Shown here: positions 42,561-53,120 of the stretch, one piece after another
Position numbering within the stretch: position 1 is the first letter of the stretch
How the letters are laid out: every line of letters begins with the position of its first letter
DNA from: Pectobacterium aroidearum
GTDB taxonomy: Bacteria; Pseudomonadota; Gammaproteobacteria; Enterobacterales; Enterobacteriaceae
Assembly (NCBI RefSeq): GCF_015689195.1
Contig: NZ_CP065044.1
Location: forward strand, 2,666,001 to 2,730,000
Direction of reading: 5' to 3'
DNA: 64,000 nt
Program-made: the position numbers and the translations under genes
Notes under the pieces: generated by a model
Told to the model about the DNA's origin: nothing
The model's database searches: none
Seen by the model: the letters and a program-made list of their open reading frames with translations, nothing else

Positions 42561-45500
42561 CAGGCTTTCTCCTGCTGTACCGATTTTTGTACTGTTTGTT
42601 GCTGAACCGTTTGTTGCTGAACATAGTCCTGGCCTTCATCATCCAGCCAGTCGATGCGTTTCATTTTACGAACCACGACGAATTCATCGCGGTTTGACCC
42701 GACGGTGCCGTAGTAGTTAAAGCCATAAGCCAGTTGGGCATAGCCACCGATCATATGGGTCGGTTTCGGGGTGATGCGGGTCACCGAGTTGTGAATACCG
42801 CCGCGCTGTTGGGTCACTTCCGAACCTGGCAGGTTAATAATGCGTTCCTGCGCGTGGTACATCATCGTCATACCCGCAGGTACACGTTGGCTAACTACCG
42901 CACGTGCCGTCAGCGCACCGTTGGCGTTAAACGCTTCTATCCAGTCGTTATCCGCAATGCCCAAATCGCGGGCATCCTCTTCGCTCAGCCAGATAATCGG
43001 GCCACCGCGACCCAGCGTCAGCATCAACAGATTGTCGCTGTACGTGGAGTGAATGCCCCATTTCTGGTGCGGCGTCAGGAAGTTCAGCGCTTTTTCCGGG
43101 TTGCCGTTAGGTTTCTTATTCATTACAGGTTCTGCCGCACGAGTATCGACCGGCGGACGGTAGACCAGCAGGCTTTCACCGAAGGCGCGCATCCACTCAT
43201 GGTCTTGATACAGTTGCTGGCGGCCGGACAGCGTACGCCACGGAATCAGCTCATGAACGTTGGTATAACAGGCGTTATAGGAAACGTGTTCGTCTTCGAG
43301 GCCAGACCAGGTCGGGCTGGAGATAATCTTGCGCGGCTGCGCCTGAATATCGCGGAAGCGAATTTTCTCGTCTTCTTTATTCAGTGCCAGATGCGTGTGG
43401 TCACGCCCCGTGAATTTGCTCAGCGCTTCCCATGCTTTCACCGCTACCTGACCGTTGGTTTCCGGGGCCAGAGACAGAATTACTTCTGCCGCGTCGATCG
43501 CCGTTTCAATCTTCGGACGACCTGCCGCCGCACCTTCCGCTTTGGTGTAGTTCAGCTTTTTCAGGAAATCGACTTCGGTCTGCGTGTTCCAACCGATGCC
43601 TTTACCACCGTTGCCCAGCTTGTCCATCAACGGACCGAGCGAGGTGAAACGTTCGTACAGGTTCGGGTAATCGCGCTCCACGACCATCAGGTGCGGTGCC
43701 GTTTTGCCCGGAATCAGATCGCATTCGCCTTTTTTCCAGTCATCCACGCCAAACGGCTGTGCCATTTCCGCCGCCGAGTCGTGCTGAATCGGCAAGGTCA
43801 CCAGATCGGTTTCCTGACCCAGATGCCCCTGACACACGCGAGAGAAGGCTTTCGCGATACCTTTGTAGATTTCCCAGTCGCTTTTGGAATCCCATGCGGG
43901 ATCGACGGCCGCAGACAGCGGGTGAATAAACGGATGCATATCCGAGGTATTCATGTCGTCTTTTTCGTACCAGGTTGCCGTTGGTAAAACGATGTCGGAG
44001 TACAGGCAGGTGCTGGACATACGGAAATCAAGCGTCACCACCAGATCCAGTTTGCCTTCAACACCCTGATCGCGCCATTCCACTTCTTCCGGCTTCACAC
44101 TGCCCGCCGTACCCAGATCTTGCCCCTGAATACCGTGCTCCGTACCCAGCAGGTACTTCAGCATGTATTCGTGGCCTTTACCGGAGGAGCCCAGCAGGTT
44201 AGAACGCCAGATGAACAGGTTGCGTGGGTAGTTTTGCTCACTATCCGGCTGTTCAGCGGCAAATTTGATTTCGCCTGATTTCAACGCGGCAACGGTATAG
44301 TCCTGCGGCGTTACACCCGCGGCCCGCGCTTTCTCCGCGATATCCAGCGGGTTAACGTTCAGTTGCGGCGCAGACGGCAGCCAGCCCATACGTTCAGCAC
44401 GTACGTTGAAGTCAATCATGCTACCGCTAAAGCGGGATTTGTCCGCCAGCGGTGACAACAGCTCCTGCGGCGCGACGGTTTCATAACGCCATTGGCTGGA
44501 ATGGTTATAGAAGAACGACGTGCTGTTCATGTGGCGCGGCGGACGCTGCCAGTCCAGACCAAACGCTAGCGGCGTCCAGCCCGTTTGCGGACGCAATTTT
44601 TCTTGTCCGACGTAGTGCGCCCAACCGCCACCGCTCTGACCGACACAGCCGCAGAAAATCAGCATGTTGATGATGCCGCGGTAGTTCATGTCCATGTGGT
44701 ACCAGTGGTTGATACCCGCACCGACGATGACCATAGAGCGCCCGTGCGTTTTATCCGCGTTGTCTGCGAATTCACGTGCAATACGGATGATGTTCTGACG
44801 AGAAACGCCAGTAATCTTCTCGGCCCAGGCAGGGCTGTACGCTTTGACATCATCGTAATCACGCGCGCAGTTGTCGTCGCCCAGACCGCGATCCAGACCG
44901 TAGTTCGCCATCGTCAGGTCATACACGCAGGCAACCAGCGCTTCGCTACCGTCAGCCAGCGTCAAACGCTTAACCGGCAGTTTGTGCAGCAGAATTTCTT
45001 GTAGCTCAACATTGTTGAAATGCTCGCTGACCGCGCCACCAAAATACGGGAAGCCGACATCAACGACATCGTCGTGCGACCCCAGCAGGCTCAAGCGCAG
45101 CTTCACTTCTTCACCGCTCAGACCGTCGCGCTGTTCCAGATTCCATTTGCCCTGATCGCCCCAACGGTAGCCGATCGACCCTTGTGGTGCCGTCAGGTTG
45201 CCGCTTTCATCGTCAATCGCGATGGTTTTCCACTGCGGATTGTTGTCCTGACCGAGGTTGTCCACCAGATCGGAGGCTCGCAGCATACGACCCGCCGCGT
45301 AGTAACCGTCTTCGCGCGGCTCCAGCAGCACCAGCATCGGTAAGTCCGTGTATTGGCGCACGTACTCGCTGAAATACTGACTTGGTTTGTCGAGGTGGAA
45401 CTCTTTGAGAATAACGTGGCCCATTGCCAGCGCCATCGCGCTGTCGGTCCCTTGCTTCGGGTTCAGCCACTGATCGCACAGCTTGGCGATTTCCGCGTAA

Positions 45501-46351
45501 TCCGGCGTGACCGCCACGGTTTTGGTGCCTTTGTAGCGGACTTCCGTAAAGAAGTGGGCATCCGGGGTACGGGTTTGCGGAACGTTAGAACCCCAGGCAA
45601 TGATGTAAGAGGAGTTATACCAGTCGGCAGACTCCGGTACGTCAGTTTGTTCGCCCCACGTCATCGGTGACGCAGGCGGCAAGTCACAGTACCAGTCGTA
45701 GAAGCTCAGGCATACGCCGCCGAGCAGAGAGAGGTAACGCGCACCAGCGGCGTAGGACACCATCGACATCGCAGGAATCGGGGAGAAACCGATAATACGG
45801 TCTGGGCCGAAGGTCTTGGCGGTGTAAACGTTAGAGGCGGCGATCAGCTCGTTGACTTCGTTCCAGTCAGAACGAACGAAGCCGCCACGGCCACGAATTT
45901 GTTTGTAGTATTTGGTTTTTTCGGGGTCGTTGACGATGGATGCCCAGGCATCCACCGGATCGCTGTGCGTCAGTTTCGCTTCACGCCACAGTTTCAGCAG
46001 GCGCTTACGCATCATTGGGTATTTCAAGCGGTTAGCGCTGTAAAGATACCAGGAATAGCTGGCTCCGCGCGGGCAACCGCGAGGTTCATGGTTAGGCAGG
46101 TCCGGGCGGGTACGCGGATAGTCAGTCTGTTGCGTTTCCCACGTCACCAGACCATTTTTCACATAAATCTTCCAGCTACATGAACCGGTGCAGTTTACTC
46201 CGTGGGTAGAACGCACGATTTTGTCATGCTGCCAGCGACTGCGATAGCCGTCTTCCCAGTCACGATTGGTATTGAGGGTCTGGCCATGACCATCGGAAAA
46301 CGGTTCGGCCAGTTGTTTGAAGTAACGTAACCGGTCAAGGAATTTGCTCAT
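42560..46351 (-). CDS. narG: Respiratory nitrate reductase alpha subunit (molybdenum catalytic)
   Basis: The 1263-residue catalytic subunit (E. coli 1247) reduces nitrate to nitrite on the cytoplasmic side. The N-terminal HGVNCTGSCSW segment supplies the His/Cys ligands of the FS0 cluster, and the molybdopterin domains follow. The C-terminus has a Gln/Val-rich repeat tail (QQQTVQQQTVQ), slightly longer than in E. coli. It is first of narGHJI, with an FNR box upstream. Confidence 0.98.
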   Translation of the reverse strand: MSKFLDRLRYFKQLAEPFSDGHGQTLNTNRDWEDGYRSRWQHDKIVRSTHGVNCTGSCSWKIYVKNGLVTWETQQTDYPRTRPDLPNHEPRGCPRGASYSWYLYSANRLKYPMMRKRLLKLWREAKLTHSDPVDAWASIVNDPEKTKYYKQIRGRGGFVRSDWNEVNELIAASNVYTAKTFGPDRIIGFSPIPAMSMVSYAAGARYLSLLGGVCLSFYDWYCDLPPASPMTWGEQTDVPESADWYNSSYIIAWGSNVPQTRTPDAHFFTEVRYKGTKTVAVTPDYAEIAKLCDQWLNPKQGTDSAMALAMGHVILKEFHLDKPSQYFSEYVRQYTDLPMLVLLEPREDGYYAAGRMLRASDLVDNLGQDNNPQWKTIAIDDESGNLTAPQGSIGYRWGDQGKWNLEQRDGLSGEEVKLRLSLLGSHDDVVDVGFPYFGGAVSEHFNNVELQEILLHKLPVKRLTLADGSEALVACVYDLTMANYGLDRGLGDDNCARDYDDVKAYSPAWAEKITGVSRQNIIRIAREFADNADKTHGRSMVIVGAGINHWYHMDMNYRGIINMLIFCGCVGQSGGGWAHYVGQEKLRPQTGWTPLAFGLDWQRPPRHMNSTSFFYNHSSQWRYETVAPQELLSPLADKSRFSGSMIDFNVRAERMGWLPSAPQLNVNPLDIAEKARAAGVTPQDYTVAALKSGEIKFAAEQPDSEQNYPRNLFIWRSNLLGSSGKGHEYMLKYLLGTEHGIQGQDLGTAGSVKPEEVEWRDQGVEGKLDLVVTLDFRMSSTCLYSDIVLPTATWYEKDDMNTSDMHPFIHPLSAAVDPAWDSKSDWEIYKGIAKAFSRVCQGHLGQETDLVTLPIQHDSAAEMAQPFGVDDWKKGECDLIPGKTAPHLMVVERDYPNLYERFTSLGPLMDKLGNGGKGIGWNTQTEVDFLKKLNYTKAEGAAAGRPKIETAIDAAEVILSLAPETNGQVAVKAWEALSKFTGRDHTHLALNKEDEKIRFRDIQAQPRKIISSPTWSGLEDEHVSYNACYTNVHELIPWRTLSGRQQLYQDHEWMRAFGESLLVYRPPVDTRAAEPVMNKKPNGNPEKALNFLTPHQKWGIHSTYSDNLLMLTLGRGGPIIWLSEEDARDLGIADNDWIEAFNANGALTARAVVSQRVPAGMTMMYHAQERIINLPGSEVTQQRGGIHNSVTRITPKPTHMIGGYAQLAYGFNYYGTVGSNRDEFVVVRKMKRIDWLDDEGQDYVQQQTVQQQTVQKSVQQEKA

Positions 46352-46478
46352 CCGGACTCTCCTGCTGCGAAGCCTGCTGGCCCCTGTCGTTATGAAATGC
46401 TCGTAGCAGACATCTGTTTTTGCTTACGACACATCGCTCAAGTTGGCGCTAGGGTATCCAGCAACCACGTCGCCAAAT

Positions 46479-46492
46479 TTGATAACGATCAA
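46479..46492 (-). promoter_or_regulatory. Perfect FNR box upstream of narG
   Basis: TTGATAACGATCAA matches the FNR consensus (TTGATNNNNATCAA) exactly. A GATACCCT-like -10 lies downstream on the minus strand at about the distance expected for a -41.5 site. A TACCTCT heptamer for NarL lies further upstream near 46635, at a distance similar to that in E. coli. Confidence 0.9.
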
Positions 46493-46704
46493 GAGTGTCC
46501 CCCGGTGAAAAACGGAGTACATCAGCAACTACCACTAAAGAATTATCACGAAAAAATAAGACAATATATTGATTTATAAAGATAAAAATAAAACCATTAA
46601 TTTTGTGTTTATACTGAATTCATACACACGACTATTTAGAGGTAGTAGTCGGAAAGCGACGAAGAATCGTACAAATTCAGTAAAGGGGGTGCCAGATACG
46701 GCGC

Positions 46705-46737
46705 AAAAAAAACGCCTCCCCGAAAAGGAGGAGGCGT
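46705..46737 (-). terminator. Terminator of narK
   Basis: A stem (ACGCCTCC / GGAGGCGT) followed on the minus strand by a run of eight T. It lies downstream of narK and upstream of the narG promoter. Confidence 0.8.
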
Positions 46738-47109
46738 CGTAGTCACATTTTTATGTTTTATGCAGGTATTGCGAATATTTCGTGCGCGACAACACTGTCA
46801 TTTTCATGCTACTTCGTAGCACGCGCTCCTTGACCTGTGGCTATTTGGCGCTAATTGTGTCGCTACGCGATACCTTCGGCGTTCGTGGCTGCAATTCGGG
46901 CCACCAGTGACGCGTTTACTCGCCCCATAAATGGAGCTCGCCCTTCGGGCCAGCACAAGTGCTGTTCAAAAACGTCTCTGACGTTTTTGTCAGACGCGGC
47001 ACTGGTTTTCGTCGCATCCATGCGCCTCACCCGGCAACCACGCCCACCTCAGCACAATTTTTTACGCCGGGAAAAACGAAGGCAGTGGATATTTCGGAAA
47101 TGTAGGCCG
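46738..47109. other. Hairpin-rich intergenic segment downstream of narK
   Basis: No gene is seen in this ~370-base gap. It contains clustered short palindromes: 46807-46821 (TGCTACTTCGTAGCA), 46940-46950 (GCCCTTCGGGC), 46951-46964 (CAGCACAAGTGCTG), and two overlapping, mutually exclusive stems at 46968-46988 and 46977-46994. Confidence 0.5.
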
Positions 47110-48498
47110 CTAACTTTTCTTTCTGGCATAGAACAGCCACGTCACCAGAATGCACACGACATAGCACACCACAAACACCTTCATCGCCCCCGTGGGTGAG
47201 CCAGTTAACTCCAGCGACATCCCGAAGGCTTGAGGAATGAAGAACCCGCCGATCGCGCCGATAGCCGAAATAAAGCCCAGCGCCGCCGCCGTGTCCGTCG
47301 CCGCGGTACTCTGTGCATCCGCATCGCTCCCGCCTTGTGATTTAACGCGATCCGCCGTTAATTTACGGAAAATCACCGCGATCATCTGGAAGGTTGAGCC
47401 ACTTCCCAAACCTGCCGTCAGGAACAGCATCATGAAGATGCCAAAGAACATCTCGAATGAACCCGTAGAGTTCGCACTCGGCAGAGACAGGAACAGCAAC
47501 ACCGAGAAAATCGCCATCAGTATGAAGTTAATCAGCGTAACTTTCACACCGCCAAAACGATCAGATAGCATACCGCCAACGGGACGCGCCAACGCCCCCA
47601 GCAGCGGCCCGAAGAACGCGTAGTACAGAATCACAATGTCTGGGAACTGCGTTCTGGACAGCATGCCGAAACCCGCAGAAAAACCGATAAATGAGCCAAA
47701 CGTGGACAAATACAGAAAACTGAGCACCCACAGGTGCATTTGCTTCAGAACTGGCAACTGCTTGCGTATTGACGCATTAGGAGCAGGAAGATCGTTCATG
47801 CCAAACCAGGCCGCGGTTGCAGCAATCACCAAAAACGGTACCCACATCCATGCCGCATGGTGCAACCAAATCTGATGGCCGTCTGGCTGAACAACACCAT
47901 TGCCGGAAAATCCCAAAATTGGCAGGAAAATCACCACCGGCACCAGCAGTTGCATCACGCTCACGCCGAGGTTACCCAAGCCGCCGTTAATGCCTAGCGC
48001 GCTGCCCTGCCGTGATTTGGGGAAGAAGAAGCTGATGTTAGCCATGCTGGAGGCAAAGTTTGCGCCCGCAAAACCACACAGCAGGGAAATCGTCACGAAA
48101 ATATTGTAAGGCGTGTGCGGGTCTTGTACGGCAAACCCGAGCCAGATACAGGGGATAATCAGAATGAAAGTACTCAGCGTCGTCCAGCGGCGACCACCAA
48201 CCAACGGGATAACGAAGGAGTAAGGTACACGCAACAGCGCGCCGGAGACGGAAGGCAGCGCGGTCAGTAAAAATAACTGATCTGTGGTAAAACGAAACCC
48301 GACCTTGTTTAGGTTAACGGCTACAGTGCTGAATATCATCCAGACACAAAACGACAACAGCAAACAGGGAACAGAGATCCAAAGGTTACGCTGTGCTATC
48401 CGTTGGCCGCCAGATTGCCAGAATTTTGTATCTTCAGGGTTCCATTCCCTGATCAGCGTACTTTGCGATACTTTTTCGGGTGATGAAGGCTGCGTCAT
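47110..48498 (-). CDS. narK: Nitrate/nitrite transporter
   Basis: This 462-residue, 12-helix MFS protein exchanges nitrate and nitrite across the inner membrane. The NNP signatures are GFAGANFASSMANISFFFP and the second glycine-rich motif FLTAGLGSGSTFQM. ATG 48498 gives the E. coli-like N-terminus; the longer frame to 48543 does not. It has the E. coli position between narX and narG, with its own FNR box. Confidence 0.96.
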   Translation of the reverse strand: MTQPSSPEKVSQSTLIREWNPEDTKFWQSGGQRIAQRNLWISVPCLLLSFCVWMIFSTVAVNLNKVGFRFTTDQLFLLTALPSVSGALLRVPYSFVIPLVGGRRWTTLSTFILIIPCIWLGFAVQDPHTPYNIFVTISLLCGFAGANFASSMANISFFFPKSRQGSALGINGGLGNLGVSVMQLLVPVVIFLPILGFSGNGVVQPDGHQIWLHHAAWMWVPFLVIAATAAWFGMNDLPAPNASIRKQLPVLKQMHLWVLSFLYLSTFGSFIGFSAGFGMLSRTQFPDIVILYYAFFGPLLGALARPVGGMLSDRFGGVKVTLINFILMAIFSVLLFLSLPSANSTGSFEMFFGIFMMLFLTAGLGSGSTFQMIAVIFRKLTADRVKSQGGSDADAQSTAATDTAAALGFISAIGAIGGFFIPQAFGMSLELTGSPTGAMKVFVVCYVVCILVTWLFYARKKS

Positions 48499-48566
48499 AA
48501 AAACCTCGATAAATAAAAACGCGGTAGAATTAAGGCGCAACATTAGGGATTACACCGCAGGTAAAG

Positions 48567-48580
48567 TTGATGCAAATCAA
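48567..48580 (-). promoter_or_regulatory. Perfect FNR box upstream of narK
   Basis: TTGATGCAAATCAA matches the FNR consensus, centred 75 bases before the narK start. With a -41.5 position the leader would be about 34 bases. Confidence 0.9.
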
Positions 48581-48728
48581 CGCGCTGTCAGGTAAAAAAA
48601 CCGTGTAAAAACAGCCACACTCCTTAATGAGTAATAAAAATAGAAAAATAAGCAGCGATAATTCAATCTGTTATATCTCCATTTTTTCTGACTGTCATAT
48701 CCCCTTTCAAGGCATGGATATTCAGTGG

Positions 48729-48744
48729 TACTCACTAGTAGGTA
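48729..48744. promoter_or_regulatory. 7-2-7 NarL/NarP-type site between narK and narX
   Basis: TACTCAC-TA-GTAGGTA is an inverted pair of heptamers with a 2-base spacer, the arrangement preferred by NarL and NarP. It is about 90 bases upstream of narX and 230 before narK. Confidence 0.75.
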
Positions 48745-48833
48745 TAGGGTTATCATGCAGGATCGGGAAAAATGCCAAAAGGGTTATCCTTCCCGGTACT
48801 GATTTTCTACTCCTCCAGCAGAGGTCGCTGTTT

Positions 48834-50642
48834 ATGTTGAAACGTTTCCTGCTGCCGCTGTCGCTCGTCAATCAGGTTGCACTATTGATGCTGCTACTCG
48901 GTTTGCTGGGTATTGCAGGTATGTCGGTTTCCAGTTGGATGTCTCAGAGCATCCAGGGGAACGCGCACGCCATTAATAAAGCGGGCTCGTTGCGCATGCA
49001 AAGCTACCGCCTACTCTCGATGGTGCCACTCTCTGCCGAGAATGAAATTTACCTGCAAGAACTGGAAGAGGACGAAATCAGCAGCGATCTGCAACAGGCG
49101 GTACGCCGGGAAGGGCTCAGCGAACAATTTACCGCGTTGCGTGTTTTCTGGCTGGAGAATCTGCAACCGCATCTGCGACAGGCAACGCATTCTTCCGATG
49201 CGTCGGCAGATGTCGCCCGCTTCGTGAGGCAACTGGACGATCTGGTTTCCGCCATCGATCATAAGACAGAACAGCGATTAATGATGGTCACGCTGGTGCA
49301 GCGCGTCTTCATCGGCATCATGCTTATTCTGCTGATTACCACATTCTTTTATCTGCGTCGCCGTCTGTTGACACCGTGGCGGCGCTTGGTGTCGATGGCG
49401 CAGGCCATCGGTCACGGCGATTTCACCCAGCGCGTTACCATTAACGGTCATGATGAAATGAGCACGCTGGGACAGGTGCTGAACAGCATGTCAGATGAAC
49501 TGTCCGCCATGTACCACAGTCTCGAGCAGCGCGTGGCAGAAAAAACCGCCGACCTGCAACAGAAAAACGATCTACTCTCTTTCCTTTATCGCGCCAGTCG
49601 ACGCCTGCATACTGGTGCGCCGCTGTGCAGTCGGCTAATGCCGATTCTGAACGAACTGTCATCGCTGACGCCGCTTCGCAATATTCAACTACGGCTGTAT
49701 GAAGATAACAATCAGGAGCAGTTTCATCAGTTCAGTGATTTCAGCCAGTCGCAGCCGGATCACTGTCCGGACAACAGCTGCCAAAGTTGCGGTATGCAGG
49801 TAAAACGTGAAGAGATGCAGGGGGAGCCTCACTGTTGGGATCTGCACGATAAACACGGGCAGTACGGCGTCGTACTGGCCACCCTGCCGGGCAATACCGC
49901 ACTAAGCCGCGATCAGAATCAGTTACTGAATACCTTATTGGAACAGTTGACCAGCACGCTGGCGCTCGAGCGGCAATCCAACCATCAACAGCAACTGATG
50001 CTGATGGAAGAACGCGCCACGATTGCCCGCGAACTACACGACTCTATCGCGCAGTCTCTCTCCTGCCTGAAAATTCAGGTGAGCTGCCTGCAAATGCAAG
50101 GCGGTGATTTGCCCCCGGCTTCACAGCAGCTGTTGACGGAAATGCGGGAAGAGTTGAACACCGCCTATCGCCAACTGCGTGAACTCCTGACTACGTTCCG
50201 ACTGAAACTGTCGGAATCCGGCTTACTTGCCGCGCTGCGGGCCTCAGTCGATGAATTCAGCAAACGACTTGGGTACCCCATCGAACTCCATTACCGTCTG
50301 CCGCCGCAGTCGGTCTCCGCGCATCAGGGCATTCACGTCCTGCAAATTGTGCGTGAAGCACTGAGCAATATTTACAAACATGCGCAGGCCACACAGGTCG
50401 ATATCACCCTGCAACTGCGTCAGGGCTACATCGAACTCAGCGTGGCCGATAATGGCATCGGCATTCCTGATGATGCCAGCCGCGCCAACCACTATGGACT
50501 TATTATCATGCGCGACCGTGCACGGGGTTTGCACGGCGAATGCATTGTTCGACGCCGGCCATCGGGGGGCACTGAAGTGAACGTCAGCTTCCTCGCCGAA
50601 TACCGTCACCGGCTGCCATTAACAGGAGAAACTCATGATTAA
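48834..50642 (+). CDS. narX: Nitrate/nitrite sensor histidine kinase
   Basis: This 602-residue membrane kinase senses nitrate and phosphorylates NarL. Two helices (about residues 12-35 and 150-172) bound the periplasmic sensor with the P-box [19 protein letters not shown] domain, the cysteine-bearing central module ([11 protein letters not shown]) and a HisKA_3 domain with the phospho-His in [13 protein letters not shown] follow, then the ATPase. ATG 48834 is used; upstream in-frame residues are not NarX-like. It overlaps narL by eight bases. Confidence 0.96.
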   Translation: MLKRFLLPLSLVNQVALLMLLLGLLGIAGMSVSSWMSQSIQGNAHAINKAGSLRMQSYRLLSMVPLSAENEIYLQELEEDEISSDLQQAVRREGLSEQFTALRVFWLENLQPHLRQATHSSDASADVARFVRQLDDLVSAIDHKTEQRLMMVTLVQRVFIGIMLILLITTFFYLRRRLLTPWRRLVSMAQAIGHGDFTQRVTINGHDEMSTLGQVLNSMSDELSAMYHSLEQRVAEKTADLQQKNDLLSFLYRASRRLHTGAPLCSRLMPILNELSSLTPLRNIQLRLYEDNNQEQFHQFSDFSQSQPDHCPDNSCQSCGMQVKREEMQGEPHCWDLHDKHGQYGVVLATLPGNTALSRDQNQLLNTLLEQLTSTLALERQSNHQQQLMLMEERATIARELHDSIAQSLSCLKIQVSCLQMQGGDLPPASQQLLTEMREELNTAYRQLRELLTTFRLKLSESGLLAALRASVDEFSKRLGYPIELHYRLPPQSVSAHQGIHVLQIVREALSNIYKHAQATQVDITLQLRQGYIELSVADNGIGIPDDASRANHYGLIIMRDRARGLHGECIVRRRPSGGTEVNVSFLAEYRHRLPLTGETHD

Positions 50643-51285
50643 CGAAGATGCTGCCACCCTACTGCTGATTGATGACCATCCCATGTTGCGCAATGGCGTG
50701 AAGCAACTCATCAGCATGGATCCGGAATTACAGGTAGCAGGTGAAGCCAGTCACGGCGAACAAGGTGTTGAGCTCGCGGAGCAGTTGGATCCGGATTTGA
50801 TTTTGCTCGATTTGAACATGCCCGGCATGAATGGCCTGGAAACGCTGAATCGTCTGCGGGAAAAATCGCTGTCTGGTCGTATTGTCGTATTTAGCGTATC
50901 TAACCACGAAGACGATGTTGTCAACGCCTTAAAAAATGGGGCCGATGGTTACCTGCTGAAAGATATGGAGCCAGAAGATTTACTGGCTGCGCTGCATCAG
51001 GCCGCTTCAGGAAAAATGGTGCTGAGTGAAACACTGACGCCGATTCTGGCCGCCAGCCTGCGTGAAAGCCGTCACAGCAGCGACCGGGATATTCAGCAGC
51101 TCACGCCGCGCGAACGCGATATTCTGAAACTGCTGGCTCAAGGATTGTCCAATAAAGTCATTGCCCGCAAACTCACGATTACCGAAAGCACCGTTAAGGT
51201 TCACGTCAAACACCTGTTGAAGAAGATGAAGTTAAAATCACGGGTTGAAGCGGCCGTCTGGGTATTACAAGAAAAAGTGATTTAA
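50635..51285 (+). CDS. narL: Nitrate/nitrite response regulator
   Basis: This 216-residue regulator has a receiver domain with the phosphorylated Asp in [13 protein letters not shown] and a C-terminal LuxR-type helix-turn-helix ([35 protein letters not shown]). Binding sites fit those near narK/narX and narG. A small hairpin follows the stop near 51328. Confidence 0.97.
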   Translation: MINEDAATLLLIDDHPMLRNGVKQLISMDPELQVAGEASHGEQGVELAEQLDPDLILLDLNMPGMNGLETLNRLREKSLSGRIVVFSVSNHEDDVVNALKNGADGYLLKDMEPEDLLAALHQAASGKMVLSETLTPILAASLRESRHSSDRDIQQLTPRERDILKLLAQGLSNKVIARKLTITESTVKVHVKHLLKKMKLKSRVEAAVWVLQEKVI

Positions 51286-51547
51286 TTAAATTGTCATAAA
51301 AAACAGCTATTGTCAGCGGTACGGATAAGGCGCTCTGGCGCCCTACCGTCCGAGATTATCCTCGCGCGAGCGAGGATGCAGCTACAGTTGGTGCAAATCC
51401 CACCAACGCCCCACAAAATGTAAACAGTTGCTAAACGAAACCGGCATTTATAGCCATTATCCTAATTAATGTGACGTTGCTCTCGTCTAAACTAGTTTGT
51501 AATCGCATTTTTCGGCTTTTACACCGAGTTTAACGTTGAGGAACAAC

Positions 51548-52825
51548 ATGAAGAAGGTCAATAAGGAGCGATTTATCGGCCTGGAATGGTTACGATTTTT
51601 GCTCGGCTGCTATGTGATGATCTATCACACGGTCCACGTTTATCCCCAGCGTGAGCGCATTCCTTTCTTAAGCGAACTCACCAGCATGGGATTCTTCGCG
51701 ACCAGCACGTTCTTTGTTCTGTCGGGTTTTTTACTCGCGCATGTCTACATTAAAGACGGGCGTCTGCGTGAGCCGGTTCGTCAGTTCTGGGCCAAACGCT
51801 TCTTTAATCTTTACCCTATCCACATCATTGCCCTGCTGTCTTCTATTGCCGTCGTCACGCTCATGCAATGGCTGGCCGTGCCGCCGGAAGGGCAAGTCGC
51901 CAGTGCGCGTTTTGTTATTTATGACACCAACGACCCCGCTGCCGATCCCGAAACGCTGCGCCATTACATGACGAATGCGCAGTTGGCGTTCAACGGGTTA
52001 TTGCAGGTACTGATGTTGCAGGCATGGAATCCTTACTTCCTGACCTTCAATGCCCCGTTATGGTCGCTTTCTACTCTGTTCTTTTTCTATCTGACCTTCC
52101 CGCTGCTGGCCCCGCGTCTGCTGAACAGCCGGCATCCGTGGTTGTGGATGGGGATCGTCTGCCTGTTGTACCTGCTGCCGCCGATTTGGGTTATCTGGCA
52201 ACAGCAGTTCGGCATGCCGTACACCGGGTTATTGCAGCGCGGGCCGATCTTCCGTCTGCCGGAATTTTTGGCCGGGATTTTGGGGTATGCGCTATTCCGT
52301 CATTATCGTCAGAAAGATCGCTTGCCGCTGACCAAAGGCCAGCGCTCTGCACTCGCTCTCTTTATCAGTGTAAATTTCCTTGTCGCCACCTGGCTGTTCA
52401 CAAAAGGTGAAGCCTATTGGTACTTCCTGTTGCATAACGGCTTGCTCCTGCCTGCTCAGGTCGGTTTGGTCTGCCTCAGCGCGTTGGCGCGTGAGCCTGA
52501 CAGCGCGTGGCTGCGACATTGGTCCCCGCGTCTGGGTGCAGCATCGCTCTCGATCTTTGCGCTGCACGTTCCGCTTTTCAATCTGTTCCGTACGCTGGAA
52601 CAGCTGGTGCGCGGTAATCCGATGGCCTGCTTCAGCGATTGGGATCAGTGCATTGCCGCCGCCGGTCAGGTGCAGCTTTCCATGACGGGCTATATTATTT
52701 TCCTGCTCACGACCGTGACGCTCTGTGTGCTCTTCCAGGAACGGATCGTGCTGCGCGTGAGGACGTTCCTGACCTCGCGTTTCCTGAACACCAACAGTAC
52801 TTCACGAACGCAACGCGCCGCGTAG
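51548..52825 (+). CDS. Acyltransferase 3 family membrane protein (OafA/YrhL type)
   Basis: This 425-residue integral membrane O-acyltransferase has about ten helices. The N-terminal catalytic motif is GLEWLRFLLGCYVMIYHTVH (R and H near residues 14 and 26), followed by FFVLSGFLLAHVY. Such proteins add acetyl groups to surface glycans; the substrate is unknown. ATG 51548 follows GAGGA; the frame is open from a TTG at 51536. It stands alone. Confidence 0.88.
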   Translation: MKKVNKERFIGLEWLRFLLGCYVMIYHTVHVYPQRERIPFLSELTSMGFFATSTFFVLSGFLLAHVYIKDGRLREPVRQFWAKRFFNLYPIHIIALLSSIAVVTLMQWLAVPPEGQVASARFVIYDTNDPAADPETLRHYMTNAQLAFNGLLQVLMLQAWNPYFLTFNAPLWSLSTLFFFYLTFPLLAPRLLNSRHPWLWMGIVCLLYLLPPIWVIWQQQFGMPYTGLLQRGPIFRLPEFLAGILGYALFRHYRQKDRLPLTKGQRSALALFISVNFLVATWLFTKGEAYWYFLLHNGLLLPAQVGLVCLSALAREPDSAWLRHWSPRLGAASLSIFALHVPLFNLFRTLEQLVRGNPMACFSDWDQCIAAAGQVQLSMTGYIIFLLTTVTLCVLFQERIVLRVRTFLTSRFLNTNSTSRTQRAA

Positions 52826-52844
52826 CATCAGTTCTCGCACACGC

Positions 52845-52876
52845 CTCTCTGGCCTGAAATCGCTCGGGCCAGAGAA
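52845..52876 (+). terminator. Hairpin after the acyltransferase gene
   Basis: An 8-9-bp stem (TCTCTGGCC / GGCCAGAGA) 20 bases after the stop, without a T run. The rest of the gap 52826-53120 is an AT-rich promoter region with no gene seen. Confidence 0.45.
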
Positions 52877-53120
52877 ACCTGCCCACATGACACATGCCTT
52901 TCTATCAGCCCCAAAATGTGACAGACATCGCGTTATAGCTGTTAATCATCAATAGCAACTTTTATAACTATTTACATTCTAATCAATTACCGTTTTCGGG
53001 TAGAGCATCACTTCGATTCCTGTTAATGTTTGCCGTTCCGGGCTAAACCGGTTCGTTTTCAACGGCTGTACGTCTCTGACGGACATCTCAATACATGTCA
53101 CCACTGTTTACTTGGCAATA

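Noticed and set aside
42600-43987. Long plus-strand frames antisense to narG
   Set aside because: They are shadows of the narG reading frame in GC-rich DNA.
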